DNA of 58,451 nt from Zarea fungicola (taxonomy: Eukaryota; Ascomycota; Sordariomycetes; Hypocreales; Cordycipitaceae): contig FWCC01000055.1 in assembly GCA_900169235.1 (NCBI GenBank), positions 562 through 59,012 on the forward strand, given 5' to 3'. Below are positions 1 through 11,231 of the stretch, in pieces (the first letter of the stretch is position 1; the number at the start of each line of letters is the position of its first letter). The notes below the pieces were generated by a model. The model saw nothing but the letters and a program-made list of their open reading frames with translations. It searched no databases and was not told the origin of the DNA. Both the position numbers and the translations under genes were made by a program.

Positions 1-1925
1 TAGAGATCTAAACTATCTAGACTGGCTATGGCCTTCAAGCTCATTAATATATTCATTGGATCTCTATTGCTCACTCCGCTCACCAGTGATCTCAGTGAGC
101 GCCGCTCACTGCGACCACCAGTGATCCGGGTGATCGGTCACGTGACCGATCACTTCCCAATCGGGCCTTGTGCAGGCGCCCGTCGTCGGGTCCCTTCCTG
201 GGCCGCCTCAGCCTCTTTTACGTTTGTAACAGGCACCTAACAGTAAGCTAGCGGCTGCAAAGTTGTTGTGACTGCTGAGTCAGGTCAAGCAGCTATTCTA
301 ATGAAGCCTCACTCCTGCCACAGTAGGCTTCCGTCGGTCAAACAGCCTGATCGACGGCAGCCTGTCGTCAATACGAAGCCATCACGGCAGCTAGGGAGGA
401 AAGAGAAATCTAGTGTGTTTGCTATTTGCTTTTCCTGTTCCTGATTTCCTGTATATAGAAGAGGAATTCCTCGTCTACCTGTAACCAGTTTTTAGGTTAA
501 TCACAACTTGTTACAACCTGCATATACTGGGAATAGCCCTCCTAGTGCTGTGCTTTGTAACTATTCGTGATATACCAACACTGCAGAACTGTGAAAGCCC
601 GCCTACCCTGAACCAATATAGCCAACATACCCGCCTTAAAGAAAAGCAAATAATAAATCATTATCCAGTCAAACCTAATTGAATTTGGTATTATTAACAT
701 GTCCCTCTAAAAATCGCTTCTTATCTGCCTTTTGTGCATTTTGTCGGTTGATATTGATTGGCTGATGGCATGACGGCAGTGACCGATCGTGCTACAGGCA
801 CCATTAGCTATTTTTCAAGCCCTAGAGGAAAGGGTCCAGATCCAGGCCAGCGCCTGAATCCATTAAATTGCTGAGGAATTAAATTCTTTAATTTTAGGTA
901 CCCTATTAAATTGTAGAGGTTTTAGGAAAGGGTTTAAGTTAATTGAATAATTAGAAGAAAAAAAAGAACTTTAGAAGGTGATACAGATTACTATGGAATC
1001 TATTGCCTAAATATATTAATAACTCACTAGTTCACTAACTAGTTTTATGCAATACTAATGTTAGGTAGGTATGGAGTCGCCACATTTCTTGTTGCCTACT
1101 TGGATAGGTAATCGAAAAACACGAAAGAGTGGGCGATGGACAGGCACAACAGCCAACTTGCTGCAGGCTCGTGACTTGTTCGGCAGTTGCACAGTTCATG
1201 TGGGTCGCTCATCCAAGTGCTCAAATTTGGCTTAGCCTCACTTTTCCTTCACTCTTCTCTCCTATATTCTCAGGCTATTTGGCCGAGCCAAATGAGCGCG
1301 CCGGTCGGCTTGACACGCTTTTCTTCTCCTTGGAACGTTTTTTCGACGTTAAGCCTCGCCTGCAGGTTTTGAAGCTGGCTCTATTGTGTAGTGTTGGCGC
1401 TGATTACCACTCATCATCGACCAGGCATCAATCCATCGAGGGTAGCGATGAAATCGAGTTGACTCCTTGGACGCGGCCGTAAAGCTAATATTGTAAGATT
1501 AAGATCCCACACACCAGAATTTTATCTTCGAAACTGACTTGACAGACTCCGCGACGTAGGAATCATGACAATTATGCAGTGAAGTCGCTCAGTATGTCCA
1601 CGACACTGAAGTCATGGTGTACTTACAATGCCCACACATTCTCACTATGACGAATATCTCCCATCAGATGCTTCCGAAATACGGCGGCGCAAAAAGCGGA
1701 ATAAGGCACTGTTGGCAAAAGCCTTCGCACTCAACAGAATGCGCATGAACCTGAGTACAGGGCTGGCTCGTCTCTAGAGGATGCTCGGTAAATCGTCGGG
1801 CGGCAAAGCGTCGGCGGATCACTTAGACCCACTCTGTTGGCCGTCGGCTTGGGCTTGACAGTATCTCATTTTCCGTCCAACAGCCACTTGAATGTAGCCA
1901 TTCACATGGCCGAGCCCTTCTCACA
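1..1925. other. Intergenic region with palindromes and a short ORF
   Basis: No convincing gene is visible. The first 160 bp hold many TCAC/GTGA words. They include an inverted repeat at 93-111 (cagtgagcg, one base, cgctcactg) and a perfect 24-bp palindrome at 130-153 centred on CACGTG. Positions 660-1020 are AT-rich. A 50-codon ORF at 1628-1780 (+) is basic (IRRRKKRNK near residue 22). It could be an upstream ORF or leader exon of the C2H2 gene, but nothing proves it is translated. Confidence 0.4.
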
Positions 1926-2927
1926 ATGGCCTCGTTTTCAGCCAGTCAAAGCGACGCGCTTTCTACTTCGAGTTTTGCTCGCAACTGGCCCCTGTCCGCA
2001 CCGCACGCAAGCGATCGAGACCTGCAGCAGCAATTCGACGATGGCATATCCTGTTTGCGGCTTCCAGTTGGTGCGTCGCGTTTCTACCAAGACTCAACAC
2101 CACCGTATACTTGGAATTTTCCAGAAAGCAGTGCTTTCGCTGGGTTAACGAATGTGACGGACGTGTCTCATACAGTGCAAGCCCAGCTGAACAAGCGGGA
2201 CAGTTGGCATGATGACAATTTGGCACGATATGCTCAACATTTTGGTGCCCAAAACCCAGATTTTGGGAGCGATTTATTTGGCAATTCATCCTATAGCGAC
2301 CAGGTTGTGGCTGCGGCGCAACCATCTCCTGCAGATACAGGACATAATCTGTTCAGAACGACCAGTGATTTTTACAGCATACACAGCCAGGTCTCAGGAG
2401 CAAGTTTCACAGGTCCCGGATTGACTACGTATCACCACCCTTCTAAAATGAGCCCAGCTACCAATAAGTCACTACCAGATGCCCACGGCTATCCGGGACC
2501 GTCTGTTTTCAGCACTCAAGAGAGCGATGACACGTTCGAGTGGGTTTCCGGGACACTTCCGACCATGTTTACTCCTTTCCTGACTGATGACAATTTGGCA
2601 GCGGATTGGCTACCGCGCAGTAATAGTACCAGTCTGGCCCCTCGTTCAATGCAATGCTCTCATCCATCCTGCGCCTCGAAACCACTTTTTCGGAGACCTT
2701 GCGACTTCCATAAGCATTACCAGCTACATATCCGGAAATACTCCTGCAGAATACACAGCTGCCACCTTGCTGATGGCAGGCCACCAATATTTGCACTAAA
2801 GAAAGACAGAGATCGGCATGAAAGGACACATAGACCCTCAATACCTTGCGTGTATTGTGGTAGGCTCTTCAGTCGGGAAGATACTTTAAGAAATCACTGT
2901 CGGACGCAACACCAAGAGCCAAGCTGA
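1926..2927 (+). CDS. C2H2 zinc-finger protein, probable transcription factor
   Basis: This uninterrupted 333-residue frame has a low-complexity Ser/Thr/Asn/Gln-rich N-terminal two thirds and three C2H2-like fingers at the C-terminus. The first begins at CSHPSC and ends in a KHYQLH pair. The second begins CRIHSC and ends RHERTH, with a long loop. The third is compact (CVYCGRLF ... HCRTQH). This layout, an unstructured body with C-terminal fingers, is common in ascomycete nuclear regulators. The finger region is the firm evidence; the target genes are unknown. It stands at the edge of the putative peptide cluster and could regulate it, which is inference. The start is the first in-frame ATG; an upstream exon cannot be excluded. 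Confidence 0.75.
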   Translation: MASFSASQSDALSTSSFARNWPLSAPHASDRDLQQQFDDGISCLRLPVGASRFYQDSTPPYTWNFPESSAFAGLTNVTDVSHTVQAQLNKRDSWHDDNLARYAQHFGAQNPDFGSDLFGNSSYSDQVVAAAQPSPADTGHNLFRTTSDFYSIHSQVSGASFTGPGLTTYHHPSKMSPATNKSLPDAHGYPGPSVFSTQESDDTFEWVSGTLPTMFTPFLTDDNLAADWLPRSNSTSLAPRSMQCSHPSCASKPLFRRPCDFHKHYQLHIRKYSCRIHSCHLADGRPPIFALKKDRDRHERTHRPSIPCVYCGRLFSREDTLRNHCRTQHQEPS

Positions 2928-3672
2928 AATCAAAGCTCCTGCTTATACTGGCGTCTCAGTCTAGCCTGGTATCCTGTTCGGAATGGCATTTCACTGCATG
3001 AGTTGACATCTGGCTACGTACATGTTGTATTCTCGTTCGTTAAAGCGTTTAGCGTTACTTGTCATTGCCTTTGAGCTGCGTTTTGAATTGATTGGAAGTC
3101 ATCCTCGTTCGTTTGCGTCTGCTACAAATGTGCCCTATTGACACTTCGTTGAACGGCTTGTGTGGTAATGTTAGTTCCTGTCTCCATTGTCTAACTGCGA
3201 TTTAAACGCCCGCGCGCAACCTTGCGGAGCATTATCACTCCGTAGGTACTGTGCATCGCCAGAACCAGTCTGGTGTACCGCTTACATCCCGATTTTGATA
3301 GCGCAGACAGTCAAAAACCCACGCTACCTAGACTGTATGCGACCTGAATAAACATTATGGGACACAATGTAGAGACCAATTTTCCAAGCGCATTGTCGCA
3401 AATACAACCGCGACCAGTCTTTTGTTATAATCGTCTCAAAAGATGAAGGATACGAGGAGACACAGGAGTCATCGCTATCTCGTTCATAATGCAGGAAACT
3501 CCTGAGCCGTCTGAAATCCTAGGAATCCACTCCGACGCCTCTATTCTTTATTGGCTAAGTAAATGAAGAAATCGGGAAGTGCCTCTGACAAGTGGCTATT
3601 CGACATTTTGTCCTGTTTTCGAACTATTTCTGTGATTCAACGTTCAAAAAGCTGTCATTTCATGATTAGATG
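2928..3672. other. Intergenic, convergent 3' ends
   Basis: This stretch lies between the stop of the C2H2 gene (+) and the stop of the M3 peptidase gene (-). It presumably carries both 3' UTRs. Nothing else is recognised. Confidence 0.4.
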
Positions 3673-5968
3673 CTATGCTAGTTGGGGTTGTAATCCCAGC
3701 GCCGCGAAAAACGCAGTTGTGTCGTCTGGCGGATATCCTAGAAAATCCTTCAGCAGCGTATATTCGTCCTCGCTTCCGCCTTTCTGCAGAATCTCCCGCC
3801 GAAACTTGTTCCACGTCCGCTTTGCTCGCGGGTCCGTCGCAAATAGGCTGCTCGCCAAATTGGCAGCCACAACATCCGCACTACAAAACTCGCCTGTCAG
3901 AAATTCACCGAGCGGAGAGGAGAGCAGACGGCCAGACTCACTAGATGTATGTATAGTACCCCGCATCGTAGTCCGAGACCAGGTGCCCAAACTCGACGTG
4001 GAAAGTGGCGCTGGTCAGTGGCGTGATCATGGATGTGACACGGCAGTACACATCCCGCCATACCTCGGCCTCGTTCATGTCGAGCAAGGCCTGGTGAGTG
4101 GGAGGTGTATGCACAGCCATATCGAATAGACAAAGAATACTGAGATAATGGTCAGATAACTCCCCAATTATGGGATGAATTGCATAATAGCTTACAGCTG
4201 TCCTGTTGTATTATATCGCTTTGTTGAGGCCTGCTGCTTGAGCTGTGTCTTCAAAATATCGTCCGGAATTTCTGTAGTTGGGCGGTCAAAGCGCTGGGTT
4301 TCCGTCACGCCAGAAGCTGGCGTGAAAGAATAGTGGCAGCTCATAGCTTTAAGTTCCCGCTTATTCCATGCCCACTGTTCAAATGCAAACGCGATTGCCT
4401 CACCCAGCTCTCGTTTAACATTGTAGCCATGCTGTTTGGCAAAGCTGGTGCGGGCGAGCAGATCATGTAAGCTATGTCCAAATTCTAGAAGATATCAGAA
4501 TGGACTGGCTTATATATAAAAGACTCGATATATACCGTGAAATAGAGTACGAATATTACCGTGCTCAAGCAGATAGTTATGATCTGGTGCTGATGTATCG
4601 AAACAGCACATAAGTAAGTTGGCTGGATAGACCTGGGTTAAATCCTCTCTTATATATCCCTAGAGAAAAATGATACTTAGATGCATATCCTATAAGAGAG
4701 TCAAAAAGTCTTACCGGTCCTAGATTAACACTTTGGTTGCCTTTATACTTATGTGGTCGATCTTGCAAATCCGCCAAAAAATACCCAATGAAGCTATTAC
4801 TGCTGGGCTCACGGTCCCACACTGCCCATCCCTTTACCTCCTTGGGCCAATTGGCCTCGAGCAGTGACTCTGCCGTGATGGGCTCGAATTTTAGCCCAAA
4901 TAGATCTTGAGCTAGTATTATCATCATTTGGACCGTGTGCCAAAGAGGAAAATACTCTGCAAACTTGGTTGCCCTGGCAACATTACTCTCCTGGGCCAGC
5001 TTTGCTTTGTTATAGGCTTTGTCCCATGGCTGAGTTGTGATATTTTCTTCCTTCTTTTTCGGGGACTTGGAGGCTGTTAATTTACTTCTGGAAGTAGCTT
5101 GTCTGTGCTGCTGTAACGCGTCCAGGGTAGATGCTAATAGCTTATTGACAGCAGCGATCGATAGTGGGAGGCGGTCTCGAAGCCGTAACTCAGCATGATT
5201 CTCGAATCCAAGAAGACGAGCGTTCTCATCGCGCAGGATAAGAATTTCTTTGAATAGAGAAATATTCTGCGTGTAGCGGCTGGAGTGGATTTCGTACATT
5301 TTCTTCCGAATATCTGTGCTGTGTGCTCGCTGCATGACGGTATCGTAGTTACCAGTATAGGGAACGCGGAGTTTTGCTGGCTGACTGTCCTCTTCAATGA
5401 GCTCTGTGTTCTGTAACCGATCTAAAATTTCGTCAAGCTCGTTGATATTAGCGTCTATGCTGCGATCCTCCCCACGAAGGTTGCGTAGAAACATGACGCT
5501 AAGCTGCTTAATACTGTCCTTGTTTGCCTGGATCTTCTTGGCTGAAGGGCCGTGCATGCCGCCAACGCCTAGGCCTTGTAGATCAGACAGCATTTTATCA
5601 ACTAGCCTTATTACTTGTGTTTGTTGCTGCGAGCTGTTTGCCCTTGCGGAGGCAATGAGTGAATAAATCCCCTTGCGTTGGCCATTGCCCACTTCTTGCC
5701 ACAGCGCCTCCGCCCCCTCGCACTTTATTTGAACACGCAAAACGGGTGAGCAGTACTTAAGCGCCAGAATCAAGGCGCGTTCGCTTGCTTGTGAATTTTC
5801 AAGATGTGCAATAGCAAGCACGGTGTTTTCAAGCGTTGCGTTGTCATGGCTTACACTAGTAAGGATATGGTCCAGCAGTTGAGTATATGCTGCAGCATGT
5901 CGTTGGGCGATCGTCGGAATTTCGTCTTCAGTTGGAGCGCGCGGAAGCTCCTGAGGAGGTAGAGCCAT
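3673..5968 (-). CDS. M3-family zinc metallopeptidase (MepB/saccharolysin/thimet oligopeptidase type)
   Basis: Five exons (5968-4715, 4659-4536, 4484-4196, 4139-3942, 3880-3673) keep frame and give a 690-residue protein, the usual length for cytosolic fungal M3 oligopeptidases. Exons 2 and 3 join to form the HEFGH zinc site at residues 459-463. A downstream Glu (GEA, about residue 488) fits the third zinc ligand. The C-terminal family signatures are also present: HLVSDYDAGYYTYIY, then a REIL..GGS segment and FLGYPP. These enzymes cut short peptides, generally under about 20 residues. An in-frame ATG at 6034 would add 22 residues; I prefer 5968 because the family-like N-terminus (PPQELPRAPTEDEI) follows directly. 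The gene looks intact. It lies next to the peptide cluster, and a role in processing peptides there is only a suggestion. Confidence 0.9.
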
Positions 5969-6242
5969 CGATGGTTGTCTGTCTTGAGGAAAAACACGAA
6001 TGAAGGCGCTGTTACCTGCGACCGTGATAAGCATGTGCGAAAAGTATGATGGATGCGGGTTGCAATTTATGCATGCAGCTCAGCTACGCAAGGTAAACTT
6101 GAAGCGCCGAAAGGCCGAGTTAGGTGGTTAGCCAGAGGTTACAAAACTACGGGCGCTCACTCATCAGCGTCACGCATTAGTTGGTTAGCTACATGGGTCA
6201 TATCATTATACTGTAGAGAAAGCCGTTTATTTTGTCAATTTG

Positions 6243-7007
6243 TTAAGCATCTATTTCGGCACCATACTGAAGCAGCAACTCAGCTATTGAGTCAAGTCCG
6301 TTCTCTGCAACGTAGTGTAAAACTGCTTTGCCCCATATATCCTTACAGTTAATATCTATAGACGCGTCTAATAAAGCTTTGACAATATCCTCCTTCCCGC
6401 TTCTTGCAGCGTAGAATAATGCCGTTTGTCCAGTCGCGTCCCGCGCATTAAGGTCCGCGAAGCTTTCCAATATTATTCTGACCATGTCTGCCTGAGCAGA
6501 CTGAGCAGCGAAGTGCAACGCGGTGAGTCCATTAGAATCGCGTTTCATGGGATTCGCACCCTTCTCCAGAAGTAAACGAACCATCGAATCTCTCCCGGCC
6601 ACCAGAGCCAAATGAAGTGGAGTTTGGTTGTGGCTTATGCTATCCAAAGGCTCTATTGACATATACATCTCACCCCCACCCCATGGCGAGTCTTCAATGT
6701 CGATGGCCGTAGGCGACGGGCTGATATCGCATACCAAACTACTTTGGGTCAGTGCTTGCGACAGAGAAGTGTCTTGTGGTGGAGTTTCGAGCGAAGCGGG
6801 TGCAGTATCGGGGTTGGGCAGGCTTTGCTCTTCGGGGCCCTTTGTCTGGTTTAGTGCCGCTTCTAGAGCTCTGATTTTCTTCTTCTGGTTGATTCCTTGC
6901 ATAAAAATTAGGTACAGATGTACGAGATCAGATGTTTTTCACTTACGGTAATTGCGTTGCGCATTTCTATTTTGCTCCTTTTTCTTTTCTTTGCGGATGT
7001 CGTCCAT
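6243..7007 (-). CDS. bANK transcription factor: bZIP basic region plus four ankyrin repeats (TOXE-like)
   Basis: Two exons (7007-6947 and 6895-6243) give 237 residues. Exon 1 plus the start of exon 2 encode a bZIP-type basic region, QNRNAQRNYR followed by INQKKKIRALE. No leucine heptads follow, so there is no zipper. Four ankyrin repeats begin at about residue 109 (QTPLHLALVAGRD, LTALHFAAQ, QTALFYAARSG, KAVLHYVAENG) and run to the stop. Basic region plus ankyrin without a zipper defines the bANK family. Its known members, TOXE (HC-toxin) and the apicidin F regulator, control cyclic-peptide clusters. The gene is therefore a good candidate for the pathway regulator of the adjacent enzymes. The acceptor is AAG rather than CAG/TAG, but it is the only one near that keeps phase. 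Confidence 0.8.
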
Positions 7008-8356
7008 TGATAAAATGTGCTGTGGTCACCTTCCTGGTAAGTTTCCGAGGTAGATAACATGCGTACCCTGTCATATTACAATTTGGCTTCGGCATGAAGC
7101 AGTCGTTTATATCGGTAACGGCACAATCGGCCAGGCTCTGTACAGATAACATGCGCATGGCTTCCCGAACTAGTGCTTGCCTCTGCTTTACGGCTGGGAT
7201 AGACTCACACAAGTTACACAATATGCGATTTTCGCATCCATCATTGGCATAGATTTAATTTTACACCTCGCTTTTACAATACTATGTCGCTGAAATATAC
7301 AAAACATTTCCACGAGTACAGCGCAGTACCTCTGTGAGTTACTCTACAAAGCGCCGTGAATAGCGTCAGAGAACTTCCTGGGGATCTACCAACAAGAATA
7401 CAGGGTCGTCCAAGCGTCAGCAACTTTGTGTAGACAAAAGGGTTACTTACTGACCCATACAATAACCCGCCCCGGGAAATTTTCAATCTAAATTAGTGGA
7501 CGATGGATCAACGTATATAGCTAATGGATTGCTGCGCGTTCAATCTGAACTTCTCGTTTTACGAATCAAAACCCAAGGGTAGATGCCTGTCTTCTCGTGA
7601 TGCCTTTTGCTTACCGTATTGGTAAGCCTGAATCGCTTCAACTCTTGCCGTTATAGCCGGCTGGAACCTAGCTAATTATGAGATTGGCCTCGTGAGCAAG
7701 TCGAATAACGGAAGAACCACCCATGACCGAATCCTACGGTAGCCTAACGGCCTAAGGCTCTACCTGATCGTAGAGCAACTCGTGGGCAACTCTCATCAAG
7801 ACCTACCTAGCGACCGAGCTAGACTACGCTGGCTACTAATTAACTTCATCCACGTATCGGTCAGCGCCACCTGCACGGCCTCCCACCTGCACGGCCTCCC
7901 ACCTGCACGGCCTCCCATCTGCACGGCCTCCCATCTGCACGGCCTCCCATCTGCACGGCCTCCCATCTGCACGGCCTCTCCGTGCATGGCATGCATTGTC
8001 CAGACCGCAAACGCGATCGCCGCCGCCGCCCCCCCCCCATCTGCCTGTTTTCCGTGGCCATCGCCACGGTTTTGAAGGCGTTCTGCGACTGAAGAGGACG
8101 GTTTGAGTTACAGTACGATAACGACATTTTCATCCGATAAAAATACTTGTTTTTGGGGATTGTCATGCGCCAAGTTTCATGATAACTATGCTCTATTGGT
8201 CAGGAATTTGGTGTTCTTCAATATCGATTGGTTAGCCTGGGATGTGGTGCCTCTACCCTTAATGTCGACTAATCTATCGCTGAGACGAAAATTGCAACAA
8301 TTATTTTCAAGTTCAAACAAGATATTCCATCCATCAGAGTATACGATAAGGTGCTA
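7008..8356. other. Intergenic region containing a minisatellite
   Basis: This is the promoter side of the bANK gene and the 3' side of prolyl hydroxylase 1. Apart from the 16-bp tandem repeat at 7869-7980 and a GCC/poly-C tract just after it (about 8020-8040), I see no gene. Open frames across the repeat exist only because the unit itself has no stops. Confidence 0.4.
7869..7980. repeat. 16-bp minisatellite, seven copies
   Basis: Seven tandem copies of a 16-bp unit lie here. The first three read acctgcacggcctccc, the next three change the second base to t (atctg...), and the seventh ends ctctc. Homogeneous blocks of each variant indicate recent slippage or unequal exchange. Because 16 is not a multiple of 3, every reading frame shows a 16-residue period; the apparent peptide repeat is not evidence of coding. 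Confidence 0.95.
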
Positions 8357-9244
8357 TTATAGCCCAGAATTGGCTCCAAGCATAGGCGTGTCATAGAAGT
8401 AATAACTAAATAAGTTAAGCCCGATCTTAACCCCACTCTCCACGGGGAGGCCGGCATGCGCCACTCGAACATCGCCGCTACCATTGGCGTGGAGGTTGTT
8501 CCAAAAGACTGCGTTCCCTTTCTTAGGTTTCACTAGAAGACCCTGTCCGGTGTCTGTGATCGAGAACTTGCTCTTGTCAGCTGTTGTAGATACGCCGCTA
8601 ACGTGCGGAAAGTATGTCTCTCCGCCAATGCAATCGTCTGACAAATAGGCAAATATGCTTGCTTGTCGATTGTAGGAGCGAAAGCGCTTGGATGGATTGT
8701 CGGAATGGTTCATTGGTACATCAAACCAGTCCGCATGAACCTTGAATAGCTCACTGGGCTCATATTTTACAACCTGTATCCCCTCGATCTCTGCATGTTG
8801 AACATTGCCAAGGATGGACTTCATGCGCTGGGAGAGTCGCTGGCTGATAGTGTCATTCTGCGGGATCATAGCCGACTTTGATGAGCGATACTGTCGATTT
8901 TGAACCGCCTCCATGTTTCCGTCATAGACATAAGAGCCATGGAAGCGGTCTTCTCTGTGCTGGTGTTAGCTGACTGCACCCGCGCGTCCGTCACAGCACG
9001 CTTACGTTGTGTGAATGAGATGATTTATCTCTTCCTCAAGAAGGAAATCATTGATGTAGAATATCAAAGGGTCGATTGAGAGTAGCTCAATGGTGAATCT
9101 ATGCTCGATATCAACACTGTTCGTGGTGCTCGATGGCGAACGTAGCCCAACCCAAGACGACCCTGGTAACATATTCCACAATCGCGCGACACTCAAAAGG
9201 AGTGTACAAGCTGGGAAGAGCAAAAATGTTTTGAATTGAGTCAT
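8357..9244 (-). CDS. Prolyl 4-hydroxylase-like 2OG-Fe(II) oxygenase (copy 1)
   Basis: Two exons (9244-9006, 8954-8357) give 278 residues. The N-terminus has a hydrophobic stretch (FLLFPACTLLLSVARLW), so the protein is probably a type II membrane protein of the secretory pathway. The P4H core is complete: iron ligands H153 and D155 in VHADWFD, H246 in VAHAGLP, and the 2-oxoglutarate-binding K256. The GGETYFP motif is also present. The family hydroxylates peptidyl proline or, in some cases, other side chains, using O2 and 2-oxoglutarate. It is transcribed away from the acyltransferase gene, with about 650 bp between them. A second, divergent copy lies at 15066-15909. The presence of two lumenal prolyl hydroxylases beside UstYa oxidases suggests a secreted peptide substrate (inference). 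Confidence 0.88.
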
Positions 9245-9892
9245 CTGTTATTGTTAGCTATAGTCAATTTGGTATGCCGTAGGTATAGGCCAAAAGACAT
9301 TTGTGAAGGCATTTCCTAAAATATGTTTCATTCGGGCAGGGTTGTTTCAAATGGTGAACATACTGTCTTAACTGCGTATAATATGTGTTGATAGGATCTG
9401 TTCATTCCTTGGATTACGTTTTGGCGTTGGCTTACGTGGAAAGTCGAACCGCAGCTAGCCTGCAAGGCACTGCCAACCCTGAATATTACTGGAAGACGCC
9501 TTACGTAATTATTGATGCTTTTCTATGTAACTGCATTACCACCATCAAGCATGAAAGATTTCGCCTTAGCCTTTAACATGATGATCATTTCTCTAGCTGC
9601 CAAGTCTCTAACATTGATGCATACTGGGGGCAGTGCAATGGAGTGCGCCAAATTTTACCAAGCACTTCATCACTACCCACCCGGAGCAGGTAGTCTAGTG
9701 AACGTACATTCTAATAGATTGGGATTTGGTACATTAAGTTGTCCTGGAATCGAACTTTCATACTGTATTGCCCCTCTTTCCCTCTTTGATGGGTTAACTA
9801 CACCAGCTACTCCCTCCGTCGGCCTCTTGGATATCCCAATGTCCCAAGCAGATGCTTCTTTTATAGCCCCAATTATAGAAAAAAGAGACACA
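9245..9892. promoter_or_regulatory. Divergent promoter, prolyl hydroxylase 1 / acyltransferase
   Basis: About 650 bp separate the two divergent starts. The acyltransferase frame stays open upstream to 9512, so part of this stretch could be 5' coding sequence. No specific operator was recognised. Confidence 0.35.
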
Positions 9893-11231
9893 ATGCAAAA
9901 ACCGAGCGCCCACAGTCCGGCGCAGATTCGCTGGTTGCAAGGCCTACGGGGCCTTGCGGCTCTGCTAGTCTACTGGCATCATCATCAACTATGGGCACAT
10001 CGGAACTTCCCGCAAATGGAGCTGGCGTTTGGTTTTCAGAAAAGATTCTTTTTCAGTACGGTTCCAATCATTCGGACTTTTTTTACTGGAGGTCATTTTG
10101 CCGTTGCTTTGCTCTTTGTTATCTCGGGCTTCGCATTATCAATTAAGCCTTTGAGAGCGTGTCGTCTCAATGATTCCGCTGCTCTCGTCGACTCTCTCGC
10201 AACCTCAATCTTCTGCCGATGGAGCCGGCTTTATCTACCCTTAGCACTTGTTACTCTCGTACATGTGACGTTATGGTATGTGCCATTATTGGGCATACAT
10301 ATGAAGCCAGAATGGGCCGACGAGAGATGGCTGCCAGAAGTGTTCTTGCTTACCAAAGCATTAACAAAGTACTCGTTCATTTTCGATTTTGGAGATCCAT
10401 GGCTCCGATACAATGACTTCCTCTGGTGTATAACGCCTGAGTTTCGAGGTTCCTTGATCGTGTATCTTTCTATCTTGAGTCTTTCCAGGCTCTCGCGACG
10501 GTCCCGTTCATTATCCATGACGTGCCTTATAATATACTTTTTATTCTTTGTTGATGGGTATGTCAACTCACAAACTGGTATTCACGATACTAATGCGGCG
10601 TAGATGGTATTGTGCTCTTTTCCTGAGTGGAGCAGTAATCTGCGAAAATAGCACGGCCCCTCTTGATCAAGCCCCTTCACAATGCCGGGAAACCCCGCTG
10701 CCACATTTTCTATGTTGCATACCGATCCTATATTTAGCAAATGTACCACATGTTACAGCAGAGAATCTTTCGCGAATGCCTGGCTGGAAGTTTCTATCGC
10801 ATCTCAGCCCCAGCATAATGGAAGACCAAAAGTGGTTCTTTCTCTTCTGGCCGACATCTGCTACGTTGTTCATCGTTACACGAACAAAGAAGCTGCAGAA
10901 ATATCTTGAGAATAAGTGGTTGCTGTATCTCGGTCATGTTTCATATGGGCTATTCCTTGTCCATGGGCCTATTTTATGGACACTTGGCACCTTGCTGTAT
11001 CGCCAGTGTAACATGTTCGGACCGTACTCTCGTCGCCAGCATGACCATGAAAGCTCCAAGGTAGAAGGTGGATATTTTTGCTCAGGCGTGATCGGGCTCG
11101 AGTTTGGGTTTCTCTGCAGTCAATTACTACTGTTACCGTTAAGCCTTGGGACTGCGCAACTTGCCACTAATTACATCATCGAGCCCATCTCTAGCAGGAG
11201 CCTTCGCTTATATCGATACTTAATAATTTGA
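9893..11231 (+). CDS. Acyltransferase 3 family integral membrane protein
   Basis: Two exons (9893-10557 and 10604-11231) join in frame across an intron with an actaat branch site, giving about 430 residues from the ATG at 9893. The signature RWLQGLRGLAALLVYWHHH opens the domain, and FAVALLFVISGFALS follows. Several hydrophobic segments and the C-terminal YLGHVSYGLFLVHGPI motif complete it. Fungal members acylate small molecules or sugars at membranes; the acyl donor and acceptor are not predictable here. It sits between a prolyl hydroxylase and the candidate precursor peptide, so transfer of an acyl group to a peptide product is possible but unproven. The start is uncertain: the frame is open to 9512, but the upstream residues look unlike the family. 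Confidence 0.82.

Noticed and set aside
3563..4129. 188-codon plus-strand frame
   Set aside because: It is antisense to the last exons of the M3 peptidase, which explain the sequence fully.
7782..8166. Repetitive peptide frames on both strands, looking like a multi-core RiPP precursor
   Set aside because: They arise from the 16-bp minisatellite, which shows a 16-residue period in all frames. There is no signal peptide and no dibasic spacing.
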